A program made the position numbers and the translations under genes. From Gammaproteobacteria bacterium (GTDB taxonomy: Bacteria; Pseudomonadota; Gammaproteobacteria; Pseudomonadales; Pseudomonadaceae): 6,866 nt of DNA. The notes under the pieces were generated by a model that searched no databases, was not told the origin of the DNA, and saw nothing but the letters and a program-made list of their open reading frames with translations. Positions 1 to 6,866 of the stretch are shown in pieces (positions within the stretch are counted from its first letter, which is position 1; every line of letters starts with the position of its first letter). The stretch is taken from the NCBI GenBank assembly GCA_012735335.1, contig JAAYHO010000342.1, forward strand, positions 1-6,866, in the 5' to 3' direction.

Positions 1-63
1 ATGAAGCGTCAGGGCCACCGTCAGTGGTACACCGAAATCAAGATCACCGGCATCTCTGCCTAA
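1..63 (+). CDS. rplU: 50S ribosomal protein L21, C-terminal end (partial)
   Basis: The window opens inside this gene. Frame 1 reads MKRQGHRQWYTEIKITGISA and then TAA at 61-63, which matches the conserved L21 C-terminus (the KRQGHRQ...T.IKITGI block that binds 23S rRNA). The ATG at position 1 is an internal methionine codon, because L21 is about 103 residues and only the last 20 are present. It lies 20 nt upstream of rpmA, the usual rplU-rpmA ribosomal-protein operon. The identification rests on the short tail plus the neighbour. Confidence 0.9.
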   Translation: MKRQGHRQWYTEIKITGISA

Positions 64-83
64 GTATTGAGGAGTAAGAACTC

Positions 84-341
84 ATGGCACACAAAAAAGC
101 AGGCGGTTCCACACGTAACGGTCGCGATTCAGAAGCCAAACGCCTTGGCGTGAAACTGTACGGCGGCCAGCAGGTTGTTGCCGGCAATATCATCGTTCGC
201 CAGCGCGGCACCCAGTTCCACGCCGGCAAGGGCGTAGGCATGGGCAAGGATCACACTCTGTTTGCCAAGGCTGACGGCGTGCTGAAGTTTGAAGTCAAAG
301 GTGAATTCAACCGTCGCTACGTGAGTGTCGTAGCTGGCTGA
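84..341 (+). CDS. rpmA: 50S ribosomal protein L27
   Basis: Complete 85-residue L27, the usual bacterial length. L27 sits in the large subunit, and its flexible N-terminus reaches towards the peptidyl transferase centre. Visible hallmarks are the N-terminal [16 protein letters not shown], the family signature around residues 34-48 ([15 protein letters not shown]) and [10 protein letters not shown] at 52-61. The N-terminus begins directly with AHKKAGG, so there is no cleaved leader of the Firmicutes type. The ATG is preceded by GAGGAG at 69-74 with 9 nt spacing, which fixes the start. The gene is co-transcribed with rplU, and the transcript should end at the terminator starting 18 nt after the stop codon. 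Confidence 0.98.
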   Translation: MAHKKAGGSTRNGRDSEAKRLGVKLYGGQQVVAGNIIVRQRGTQFHAGKGVGMGKDHTLFAKADGVLKFEVKGEFNRRYVSVVAG

Positions 342-358
342 AAGCCGATCTGACTGAG

Positions 359-385
359 AAAGCCCTGTCTTGCGACGGGGCTTTT

Positions 386-391
<6 letters not shown>
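359..391 (+). terminator. Intrinsic terminator of the rplU-rpmA operon
   Basis: An 11-bp stem (359-369 with 374-384, one G-U pair, loop TTGC) is built on AAAGCCC...GGGGCTTT and followed by T-rich sequence to 391. It begins 18 nt after the rpmA stop codon. It separates the abundant ribosomal-protein transcript from obgE, although read-through into obgE is possible. Confidence 0.9.
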
Positions 392-1641
<1,250 letters not shown>

Positions 1642-1657
1642 GCGGAGCTGAGATTGC

Positions 1658-2776
1658 ATGCGTGACAAGGTAGCGACTGCCCGGCGCTGGGTGGTCAAGA
1701 TTGGTAGTGCGCTATTGACCGCCAACGGTCGCGGGCTGGATCGCGAGGCCATGGCAGTCTGGGTGCGGCAGATGGTGGCCCTGCGCGAAAGCGGTGTGGA
1801 TGTGGTGTTGGTGTCCTCCGGTTCGGTTGCTGCTGGCATGACCCGGCTGGGCTGGGCCGAGCGGCCGAAGAGCATCCACCAGCTGCAGGCCGCCGCAGCC
1901 GTAGGGCAGATGGATCTGGTGCATGCCTGGGAAAGCAGCTTCGAGGAGTACGGCCTGACCACCGCTCAGGTGCTGCTCACCCATGACGACCTGTCGGATC
2001 GCAAGCGTTACCTGAATGCCCGCAGTACCCTGCGCAGTCTGCTCGCCCTGGGCGTGATCCCGGTGATCAATGAGAATGACACGGTGGTTACCGACGAGAT
2101 CCGTTTTGGTGACAACGACACTCTGGGTGCGCTGGTTACCAACCTGGTCGAAGCGGATCTGCTGGTTATTCTCACTGACCGCGACGGCCTGTATACCGCC
2201 GACCCGCGCGATAATCCCGAAGCCGAGCTGATCAGCCGTGCCATGGCCGACGACCCGAAGCTGGACGCCATGGCTGGTGGCAGTGCCGGCGCGCTGGGGC
2301 GTGGCGGTATGCAGACCAAGCTGCGCGCCGCCCGTCTGGCCGCCCGGTCGGGGGCCAGTACGGTGATTGTCGGTGGTGGTATCGAGCGCGTCATCGATCG
2401 GCTCAAGGCTGGTGAAAAGCTGGGTACGTTGTTGTTGCCGGAAAAAGGCATGCTCGCCGCCCGTAAGCAGTGGCTGGCCGGCCATCTGCAGACCCGGGGC
2501 AGTCTGATAGTCGATGACGGTGCGGTGCGAGCGCTGCAGAGTGGTCGCTCCAGTCTGCTGCCGGTGGGGGTCCGGGCGGTGGAAGGTAACTTCCGCCGGG
2601 GTGAAATGGTCGTTTGCGTATCTCTCGACGGCCGTGAAATCGCTCGAGGCCTGGTCAACTACGGCGCCCAGGAAGCCGCCCGCATCCTCGGTCAGCCCAG
2701 CGAAGCCATTGTCGGCATCCTCGGTTATGTGGACGAGCCGGAGTTGGTGCACAGGGATAATATGGTGTTGGTGTAA
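1658..2776 (+). CDS. proB: Glutamate 5-kinase with C-terminal PUA domain
   Basis: Catalyses ATP-dependent phosphorylation of L-glutamate to glutamyl 5-phosphate, the first and normally proline-inhibited step of proline synthesis; the product goes to ProA. At 372 residues it is a standard long-form enzyme. The amino-acid kinase domain (about 8-260) shows [10 protein letters not shown] with Lys14, VSSGSVAAG 52-60, the substrate loop INENDTV 137-143 with [10 protein letters not shown] 151-160, TDRDGLY 173-179 and GRGGMQTKL 214-222. The PUA domain spans about 278-360. GGAG at 1644-1647, 10 nt before the ATG, supports the start. The 16-nt gap from obgE implies co-transcription. proA is not in the window. 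Nothing is unusual in the sequence. Confidence 0.97.
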   Translation: MRDKVATARRWVVKIGSALLTANGRGLDREAMAVWVRQMVALRESGVDVVLVSSGSVAAGMTRLGWAERPKSIHQLQAAAAVGQMDLVHAWESSFEEYGLTTAQVLLTHDDLSDRKRYLNARSTLRSLLALGVIPVINENDTVVTDEIRFGDNDTLGALVTNLVEADLLVILTDRDGLYTADPRDNPEAELISRAMADDPKLDAMAGGSAGALGRGGMQTKLRAARLAARSGASTVIVGGGIERVIDRLKAGEKLGTLLLPEKGMLAARKQWLAGHLQTRGSLIVDDGAVRALQSGRSSLLPVGVRAVEGNFRRGEMVVCVSLDGREIARGLVNYGAQEAARILGQPSEAIVGILGYVDEPELVHRDNMVLV

Positions 2777-2923
2777 CGGGGCAGTATGTAGAGCAGGAGC
2801 TCGACCCTCCGGGAGGGACGAGCGCCAGCTCGTCCGCGGTGTAACGGGCAGCTCCGTCCATCGAGCTGGTGCTCGACGTTCCCGGGGGAGGCGTTCCGGG
2901 GTGTGATGGGGAGCTCCAGCCAC
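2777..2923. other. proB-rpsT intergenic region, occupied by repeat A
   Basis: No gene is supported between the proB stop and the shared terminator. Most of the stretch (2788-2898) is repeat A. The rest, 2899-2923, contains a GGAGCTCC palindrome at 2910-2917 and nothing else I can interpret. Confidence 0.7.
2788..2898 (+). repeat. REP/BIME-like composite repeat, copy A
   Basis: Three hairpins in a row. The first is a degenerate GTAGAGC/GCTCGAC stem (2788-2805, one mismatch). The second is a perfect 8-bp stem GGACGAGC/GCTCGTCC (2816-2835, loop GCCA) preceded by GGGAG. After a 23-nt spacer, the third is the opposing TCGAGC/GCTCGA hairpin (2861-2876, loop TGGT) followed by GTTCCCGGG. Read from the minus strand, the last unit has the same order as the middle one (CGGGA, then GAGC, CCA, GCTCG), so the copy is an inverted pair as in BIMEs. 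Positions 2811-2886 match copy B at 72 of 76 bases; 2859-2898 match copy C at 40 of 40. Assignment to REPs is by architecture only. Confidence 0.85.
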
Positions 2924-2952
2924 AAAAAAACCGGCCACATGGGCCGGTTTTT
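2924..2952. terminator. Bidirectional intrinsic terminator between proB and rpsT
   Basis: The core is CCGGCC (2931-2936) pairing with GGCCGG (2942-2947) around the loop ACATG. Five A-T pairs extend it on either side. Seven As at 2924-2930 give a U7 tail on the minus-strand (rpsT) transcript, and TTTTT at 2948-2952 gives a U5 tail on the plus-strand (proB) transcript. It lies 22 nt past the rpsT stop codon, so it is primarily the rpsT terminator and also stops transcription from proB. Confidence 0.92.
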
Positions 2953-2974
2953 CTGTATCAGTGCGGAACGCGAA

Positions 2975-3247
2975 TCAAGCGGCGGTAGCCATTGCCTTGA
3001 TGTGAGCGTTCAGACGGCTCTTGTGACGAGCAGCCTTGTTCTTGGCGATGATGCCCTTGTCAGCCATGCGGTCGATAACCGGCACAGCAGCAGTGTAGGC
3101 AGCTTGAGCTTTCTCAAGATCCTTGGCGTCGATCGCTTTTACAACGTTCTTGATGTAGGTACGGACCATGGAGCGCAGGCTTGCATTGTGATTGCGGCGC
3201 TTCTCGGCCTGCTTGGCGCGTTTCTTGGCTTGAGGTGAGTTGGCCAC
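2975..3247 (-). CDS. rpsT: 30S ribosomal protein S20
   Basis: Complete 90-residue S20, a primary binding protein of 16S rRNA in the small subunit. The sequence is typical: [18 protein letters not shown] at the basic N-terminus, [17 protein letters not shown], then [22 protein letters not shown] near the C-terminus. The start codon is GTG (complement of 3245-3247), fixed by GAGGAG (complement of 3255-3260) 7 nt upstream and by the conserved MANS N-terminus; no ATG fits. E. coli rpsT also uses a non-ATG start (TTG) and is translationally autoregulated, so the weak start may matter here. The gene stands alone, convergent with proB and divergent from murJ, with its own promoter and terminator. 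Confidence 0.97.
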   Translation of the reverse strand: MANSPQAKKRAKQAEKRRNHNASLRSMVRTYIKNVVKAIDAKDLEKAQAAYTAAVPVIDRMADKGIIAKNKAARHKSRLNAHIKAMATAA

Positions 3248-3299
3248 CGTCTTGCTCCTCAGAAATTACAGTGAATTAGGGTACAAATTAAGGTCGCGT

Positions 3300-3328
3300 A
3301 CTGTGCCGCACGGCTGAGGGAATGTCAA
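3300..3328 (-). promoter_or_regulatory. Sigma70 promoter of rpsT
   Basis: On the minus strand a perfect -35 TTGACA (complement of 3323-3328) is followed after 17 nt by CACAGT (complement of 3300-3305, 3 of 6 matches to the -10 consensus) and then a GC-rich stretch CGCGACC where transcription should start, near 3293. The leader would be about 46 nt. A GC-rich discriminator is common at stringently controlled ribosomal promoters, but that regulation is inferred. Confidence 0.6.
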
Positions 3329-3353
3329 GAGCTGACAGAGAGTTGGACCCCAC

Positions 3354-3429
3354 GGGAGGGACGAGCACCAGCTCGTCCGCGGTGTATCGGGCAGCTCCGC
3401 CCATCGAGCTGGTGTTCGACGTTCCCGGG
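3354..3429 (+). repeat. REP/BIME-like composite repeat, copy B
   Basis: Same inverted pair as copy A: GGACGAGC/GCTCGTCC (3359-3378, loop ACCA), a 23-nt spacer, then the opposing hairpin (3404-3419), whose stem has one mismatch from a C-to-T change at 3415. It differs from copy A at 4 of 76 positions. The left-hand extra hairpin seen in copies A and C is degenerate here (3334-3353). It lies about 25 nt upstream of the rpsT -35 box. Confidence 0.85.
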
Positions 3430-3434
3430 ACCGT

Positions 3435-3463
3435 GTAGGGTTGGCGAGTCCCTGCTCGCCGAC
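3435..3463 (+). repeat. GTAG-preceded hairpin, possible third REP class
   Basis: GTAG at 3435-3438 is followed by a 9-bp stem GTTGGCGAG/CTCGCCGAC (3440-3448 with 3455-3463, one T-G pair) and loop TCCCTG. A GTAG or GGAG tetranucleotide 5' of a short GC hairpin is the classical bacterial REP layout. Only one copy is in the window, so repetition is not shown here. Confidence 0.5.
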
Positions 3464-3493
3464 GGCCATGGCAGGCGCTGTCAGGACGAAACA

Positions 3494-3517
3494 GGCGTAG
3501 CGCGGGCGCGCTACACC
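3494..3517 (-). repeat. Hairpin repeat, GTAGCGC family, minus orientation
   Basis: Read on the minus strand this is GGTGTAGCGC, loop GCCC, GCGCTACGCC, a 10-bp stem with one G-T pair. The arms are identical to the element at 5175-5198; only the loop differs. The shared sequence continues with TGT after the hairpin and GG before it. Confidence 0.75.
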
Positions 3518-3528
3518 CCGGGCTGGTG

Positions 3529-3556
3529 TCCAAGCAGCAGCACTTAGCGCTATGAT
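3529..3556 (+). promoter_or_regulatory. Candidate promoter of murJ
   Basis: TATGAT at 3551-3556 matches the -10 consensus at 5 of 6 positions. No convincing -35 box lies 16-18 nt upstream. The -10 overlaps the palindrome TAGCGCTA (3545-3552). The start would fall near 3563, leaving about a 30-nt leader. Position supports it: murJ is divergent from rpsT and needs a promoter in this gap. Confidence 0.45.
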
Positions 3557-3592
3557 CTCGCTCTTGATCTGCACAGCGCAACGAAGAGCCCC

Positions 3593-5161
3593 ATGACCGA
3601 CACTACACCACCCGCCCAGCCCGCCGACAAGGCTCCCAGTCTCCTGCGCTCCGGCATGGTGGTCAGTATCATGACCATGCTGTCCCGGGTACTCGGCATG
3701 GTGCGGGATGTGGTGGTGGCGGCCTATTTCGGTTCCAAGTCCGAGGCCGATGCCTTCTTTATCGCCTTCAAGATCCCCAACTTCCTGCGTCGGCTGTTTG
3801 CCGAGGGCGCCTTTGCCCAGGCCTTTGTGCCGGTGCTGTCCGAGTACCGCACCAAATACACCCTGGCCGAGGTGCAGAATCTGGTCAACCGGGTCAGCGG
3901 TACCCTGGGGATCACTCTGGCGGGTATCACCATGCTCGGGGTGGCGGGTGCGCCGGTGCTGATCATGCTGTTCGCCCCCGGCTTCCACGGTCAGACCGAG
4001 AAGCTGGAGCTGGCCACGGACATGCTGCGCATCACCTTTCCGTACCTGTTCCTGATTTCCCTCACCGCCCTGTGCGGCTCGATTCTCAACAGCTACGGGC
4101 GTTTCGCTGTCCCGGCCTTTACCCCGGTACTGCTGAACCTGTGCATGATCGGCGCGACCGTCTGCATGACGCCGTACTTCGACCAGCCGATCATGGCGCT
4201 GGCCTGGGGCGTGTTCATTGCCGGGGTGGTGCAGCTGCTGTTCCAGCTGCCGTTCCTGGCTCAGATCCGTCTGCTGCCGATCCCGAAGCCGGACCGGCAC
4301 CACGAAGGCGTCAAACGCATCATGACACTGATGATCCCGGCGCTGTTCGGAGTGTCGGTCAGCCAGATCAACCTGCTGCTGGACACGGTACTGGCGTCCT
4401 TCCTGCAGACCGGCAGCATCTCCTGGCTGTATTACGCCGACCGTCTGTCGGAACTGCCACTGGGCGCCTTCGGTATCGCCATCGGTACCGTGATCCTGCC
4501 CGCACTGTCCCGTCAGCATGCCGGGGAAGACCCCAAAGCCTTTGCTGCCACCCTCGACTGGGCGGTGCGTATGGTGCTGCTGGTGGGCATTCCTGCAGCG
4601 TTGGCATTGTTGCTGCTGGCCGAGCCGCTGATCGCCACTCTGTTCCACTATGGCGCGATGACCGAGCGGGACGTGATCCAATCGGCCAACGCCCTGCGTG
4701 CCTACGCCGTCGGGGTGATGACCTTCATGCTGATCAAGGTGCTGGCTCCCGGCTACTTTGCCCGGCAGGACATGAAAACTCCGGTGCGCATCGCCATCAT
4801 CTGCATGGCCGCCAATATGGTGATGAACCTAATCCTGGTCTGGCCGCTGGCCCACGTCGGTCTGGCGCTGGCTACCTCGCTGTCGGCGCTGCTGAACGCC
4901 GGCATGCTGTGGTGGGGGCTGCGCAAGATCGGCATCTACCAGGCGCAGCCGGGCTGGCCACTGTTCATGCTGCGACTGGTGCTGGGCTGCGTGGCGCTGG
5001 CGGTGGTAGTGCTGTGGCTGGCGGCGGATGTGCAGCAGTGGTTCGACTGGGGCTGGCAGCAGAAGGTGCTGCAGATGGCTATCCTGGTGGTGGCGGGCAT
5101 AGTGGTGTTTGTGCTGACCCTGGCGGCCAGTGGGATGCGGATGCGGCATCTGCGCAAGTAG
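3593..5161 (+). CDS. murJ: Lipid II flippase MurJ
   Basis: Inner-membrane MOP-superfamily flippase (formerly MviN) that moves the peptidoglycan precursor lipid II to the periplasmic face. The 522-residue product shows about 14 hydrophobic segments, for example near 101-130, 147-165, 172-192, 200-222, 324-347, 400-420, 457-480 and 492-513. Family motifs are present: SRVLGMVRD 31-39, DAFF 53-56, NFLRRLFAEGAFAQAFVP 63-80, YYADRLSELP 280-289 and KVLAPGYFARQD 382-393. Residues equivalent by motif to those important in E. coli MurJ are kept (Arg32, Arg38, Asp53, Arg66, Asp283, Arg284, Glu287). The hydrophilic Pro/Thr-rich N-terminus (1-15) is slightly longer than in E. coli. Only a weak GAAGAG (3583-3588) precedes the ATG, but no better start exists. 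Confidence 0.96.
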   Translation: MTDTTPPAQPADKAPSLLRSGMVVSIMTMLSRVLGMVRDVVVAAYFGSKSEADAFFIAFKIPNFLRRLFAEGAFAQAFVPVLSEYRTKYTLAEVQNLVNRVSGTLGITLAGITMLGVAGAPVLIMLFAPGFHGQTEKLELATDMLRITFPYLFLISLTALCGSILNSYGRFAVPAFTPVLLNLCMIGATVCMTPYFDQPIMALAWGVFIAGVVQLLFQLPFLAQIRLLPIPKPDRHHEGVKRIMTLMIPALFGVSVSQINLLLDTVLASFLQTGSISWLYYADRLSELPLGAFGIAIGTVILPALSRQHAGEDPKAFAATLDWAVRMVLLVGIPAALALLLLAEPLIATLFHYGAMTERDVIQSANALRAYAVGVMTFMLIKVLAPGYFARQDMKTPVRIAIICMAANMVMNLILVWPLAHVGLALATSLSALLNAGMLWWGLRKIGIYQAQPGWPLFMLRLVLGCVALAVVVLWLAADVQQWFDWGWQQKVLQMAILVVAGIVVFVLTLAASGMRMRHLRK

Positions 5162-5174
5162 TGCCGTACCTGGG

Positions 5175-5198
5175 GGTGTAGCGCCCCTGCGCTACGCC
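5175..5198 (+). repeat. Hairpin repeat, GTAGCGC family, plus orientation
   Basis: GGTGTAGCGC, loop CCCT, GCGCTACGCC: a 10-bp stem with one T-G pair, starting 14 nt after the murJ stop. The arms are identical to those of the minus-strand element at 3494-3517. It lacks a T-run, so it is unlikely to be an intrinsic terminator, but it could protect the 3' end of the murJ message. Confidence 0.75.
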
Positions 5199-5227
5199 TG
5201 TGCGGCAGACCTGCAACGCGTACCTTG

Positions 5228-5359
5228 CGTCGAGCAGGCGCTCGACACCCCGGGAGGGACGAGCACCAGCTCGTCCATGCGGAGCTGAGCGGATAGGTTG
5301 TGGTTGGGCTGACTCCGCTCATCGAGCTGGTGCTCGACGTTCCCGGGGGAGGCGTTCCG
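5228..5359 (+). repeat. REP/BIME-like composite repeat, copy C
   Basis: Three hairpins: GTCGAGC/GCTCGAC (5229-5246, loop AGGC), GGACGAGC/GCTCGTCC (5257-5276, loop ACCA) and the opposing TCGAGC/GCTCGA (5322-5337, loop TGGT). The right 40 nt (5320-5359) equal copy A exactly. The spacer is 43 nt rather than 23 and unlike A and B; it contains its own 8-bp inverted repeat TGAGCGGA/TCCGCTCA (5286-5293 and 5314-5321). The repeat ends 14 nt before the ribF -35 region. Confidence 0.85.
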
Positions 5360-5372
5360 AATCCCAACCCCC

Positions 5373-5402
5373 ATGACGCCGCACCCCCTTACCCTGTATA
5401 CT
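5373..5402 (+). promoter_or_regulatory. Sigma70 promoter of ribF-ileS
   Basis: TATACT at 5397-5402 (5 of 6) lies 18 nt downstream of ATGACG (5373-5378, 4 of 6 to TTGACA). Transcription should start near 5409, giving a leader of about 28 nt, too short for an FMN riboswitch. It would allow ribF and ileS to be transcribed independently of murJ. Confidence 0.55.
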
Positions 5403-5437
5403 CGAGCGCTTTGATTTCTCTGCCGAAAACGAGCGTT

Positions 5438-6376
5438 ATGGAACTGGTCCGCGGCCTGCACAATCTGCGTCCCCACCACCGTGGGTGCGTGGCGACAATT
5501 GGGAACTTCGACGGCGTACATGCCGGTCATCAGGCCATCCTCAAGCGCCTGAAGGCCCATGGTGAGCGTGTCGGGCTGCCAATCTGCGTGCTCATTTTCG
5601 AGCCGCAGCCCCGTGAATACTTCGCCCCGAACAGTGCGCCGCCGCGTCTGACCCGTCTGCGCGACAAGCTGGCCTTGCTGGAACAGCAGGGCGTTGACCG
5701 GGTGCTGTGCCTGGCTTTCAACCGCCGCCTGCGCGAACTCAGTGCCGATGAATTCATCCAGCAGGTACTGATCGACGGCCTCGGAGTACAGCACCTGGAA
5801 GTGGGCGATGACTTCCGCTTCGGCTGCGACCGTGCCGGGGACTTCAGTCTGTTGCAGGAGCGCGGTCAGCACCACGGTTTTACCGTCGAGTCCGCCAGCA
5901 CGGTGGCCGAGAATGGCGAGCGGGTCAGCAGTACCCGGGTGCGTCAGGTGCTGGCCGAGGGGGATTTTGCCCAGGCGGAGCGCCTGCTGGGTCGCCCGTT
6001 CAGTATTACCGGGCGCGTGCTGCACGGCCAGAAACTGGGTCGGCAACTGGGTGCGCCCACTGCCAACGTACAACTGAAGCGCCTCAGCGCGCCGCTGAAC
6101 GGGGTCTACCGGGTCAGCGTCGAGCTGGACGGCGTGCGTCAACCGGGCGTAGCCAATATCGGCACCCGGCCGACGGTGGACGGAGATGGCCGCGCCCATC
6201 TGGAAGTCCACCTGCTGGACTTCAGCGGCGATATTTATGGTCGCCGCATCACCGTGGTATTTCATGAAAAACTGCGGGACGAACAACGCTTCGACTCGCT
6301 GGACGAGTTGCAAGCCGCCATCAAGGTTGATTTTGCCACCGCACGAGCCCAATGGGCTGCCGAATTGAACAAGTGA
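5438..6376 (+). CDS. ribF: Bifunctional riboflavin kinase / FAD synthetase
   Basis: Converts riboflavin to FMN and FMN to FAD with ATP in the cytoplasm. The 312-residue length is normal for the bifunctional enzyme. The N-terminal adenylyltransferase half (about 1-185) shows [11 protein letters not shown] 22-32 (the HxGH-type nucleotide site), FEPQPREYF 54-62, GDDFRFG 123-129 and SSTRVR 164-169. The C-terminal kinase half (about 186-308) shows [11 protein letters not shown] 201-211, NGVY 221-224, NIGTRPT 240-246 and [13 protein letters not shown] 256-268, the region of the catalytic glutamate. The ATG at 5438 is chosen because [10 protein letters not shown] is the conserved N-terminus and upstream in-frame sequence is repeat DNA; the ribosome binding site (GAG at 5431) is weak. 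ileS follows after 10 nt. Confidence 0.96.
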   Translation: MELVRGLHNLRPHHRGCVATIGNFDGVHAGHQAILKRLKAHGERVGLPICVLIFEPQPREYFAPNSAPPRLTRLRDKLALLEQQGVDRVLCLAFNRRLRELSADEFIQQVLIDGLGVQHLEVGDDFRFGCDRAGDFSLLQERGQHHGFTVESASTVAENGERVSSTRVRQVLAEGDFAQAERLLGRPFSITGRVLHGQKLGRQLGAPTANVQLKRLSAPLNGVYRVSVELDGVRQPGVANIGTRPTVDGDGRAHLEVHLLDFSGDIYGRRITVVFHEKLRDEQRFDSLDELQAAIKVDFATARAQWAAELNK

Positions 6377-6386
6377 GCCAGGAAAG

Positions 6387-6866
6387 ATGACTGATTACAA
6401 AGCGACGCTGAACCTGCCCGCCACCGACTTCCCGATGAAAGCCGGGCTGCCGAACCGCGAGCCGGAAACCCTGAAACGTCTGGACAGTATCGGTCTCTAC
6501 CAGCGCATTCGCGAGGTAAGCCAGGGCCGCCCGCAGTTCATCCTGCACGACGGCCCGCCCTACGCCAACGGCAGCATTCACATCGGCCACGCGGTGAACA
6601 AGATCATCAAGGACATGATCGTGCGCTCGCGCACCCTGTCCGGCTTCGACGCCCCCTACGTGCCCGGCTGGGACTGCCACGGCCTGCCGATCGAGCACAA
6701 GGTCGAAACCACCCACGGCAAGAACCAGCCTGCGGACAAGACCCGCGAACGCTGCCGCGACTACGCCGCCGAACAGATCGAAGGGCAGAAGGCCGACTTC
6801 ATCCGCCTCGGTGTGCTGGGCGACTGGGACAACCCCTACAAGACCATGGAGTTTGCCAACGAGGCC
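6387..6866 (+). CDS. ileS: Isoleucyl-tRNA synthetase, N-terminal part (cut by window end)
   Basis: Class Ia aminoacyl-tRNA synthetase that charges tRNA-Ile. The first 160 residues are present, of an expected 940 or so. Visible are the N-terminal [11 protein letters not shown], the ATP-binding HIGH motif 65-68 within [14 protein letters not shown], the isoleucyl-adenylate region [10 protein letters not shown] 94-103 and [11 protein letters not shown] 141-151. The KMSKS loop, editing domain and C-terminal zinc site lie beyond the window. AGGA at 6380-6383 sits only 3 nt before the ATG, a little close, but the N-terminus is conserved. The 10-nt gap after ribF indicates one operon; in many gammaproteobacteria lspA follows. 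Confidence 0.96.
   Translation, partial: MTDYKATLNLPATDFPMKAGLPNREPETLKRLDSIGLYQRIREVSQGRPQFILHDGPPYANGSIHIGHAVNKIIKDMIVRSRTLSGFDAPYVPGWDCHGLPIEHKVETTHGKNQPADKTRERCRDYAAEQIEGQKADFIRLGVLGDWDNPYKTMEFANEA

Larger units (their letters stand above)
5162..5437. other. murJ-ribF intergenic region, mostly repeats
   Basis: This 276-nt gap contains two repeat elements (5175-5198 and 5228-5359), then the ribF promoter and a leader of about 28 nt. No intrinsic terminator with a U-run follows murJ. The ribF reading frame stays open upstream to 5300, but that stretch is repeat sequence and not coding. Confidence 0.7.

Noticed and set aside
2655..3581. Minus-strand small frames across repeats A and B that share peptides such as TADEL.LVPP
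   Set aside because: The similarity comes entirely from the repeated DNA being read in the same phase. There is no consistent ribosome binding site, and the frames run into unrelated sequence, so a conserved small protein is not supported.
3266..5181. Open frames overlapping murJ (minus 3266-4681 and plus 4072-5181)
   Set aside because: Both are alternative-frame shadows of murJ. The translations are Gly/His/Gln/Arg-rich with no domain, while the murJ frame has a full set of family motifs.
2788..5359. CRISPR array
   Set aside because: The repeats are three composite palindromic elements spread over 2.6 kb, separated by genes; there are no regular short spacers and no cas gene.
5300..5437. 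N-terminal extension of RibF starting at 5300
   Set aside because: The extra 46 codons are repeat C and promoter sequence, and the resulting RibF would be longer than the family. The TATACT promoter at 5397-5402 lies downstream of that start.
5403..5437. FMN riboswitch ahead of ribF
   Set aside because: The predicted leader is only about 28 nt, and the preceding sequence is repeat DNA without the conserved FMN aptamer pattern.
5192..6352. Minus-strand 386-codon open frame opposite ribF
   Set aside because: Antisense to an intact ribF; it runs through repeat C and shows no family motif.

Overview
This is a GC-rich (clearly above 50%) gammaproteobacterial chromosomal segment. The protein sequences and the order rplU-rpmA-obgE-proB / rpsT (opposite strand) / murJ-ribF-ileS point to Pseudomonas in the broad sense (P. 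aeruginosa, stutzeri or pertucinogena-like lineages). The genus is inferred from gene order and recalled protein similarity, not from a search.

Layout. Positions 1-341 hold the last 20 codons of rplU (L21) and complete rpmA (L27), closed by a strong intrinsic terminator at 359-391. Positions 436-2776 hold obgE (ribosome-assembly GTPase) and proB (glutamate 5-kinase), 16 nt apart and probably co-transcribed. A bidirectional terminator (2924-2952) separates proB from the convergent rpsT (S20), which reads on the minus strand from a GTG start behind a consensus TTGACA promoter. murJ (lipid II flippase) is divergent from rpsT. It is followed by ribF (FAD synthetase), with a good TATACT promoter of its own, and by the first 160 codons of ileS, only 10 nt after ribF. 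The genes serve ribosome structure and assembly, proline synthesis, cell-wall precursor export, flavin cofactor synthesis and tRNA charging. All are ordinary core genes and all look intact except the two cut by the window edges.

The non-ordinary content is in the three larger intergenic gaps (2777-2974, 3248-3592, 5162-5437). Each carries a copy of the same REP/BIME-like composite: a hairpin GGACGAGC-N4-GCTCGTCC and, facing it, a related hairpin TCGAGC-TGGT-GCTCGA. Two gaps also carry a second hairpin family (arms GGTGTAGCGC / GCGCTACGCC) in opposite orientations, and one carries a third, GTAG-preceded hairpin. The copies are mosaic: A and B share their spacer, while A and C share an identical 40-nt right half. 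Copy B sits between two divergent promoters. No REP-associated transposase is in the window. I see no CRISPR array, IS element, tRNA gene, phage gene or new multi-gene system; the repeat family is the most interesting signal.
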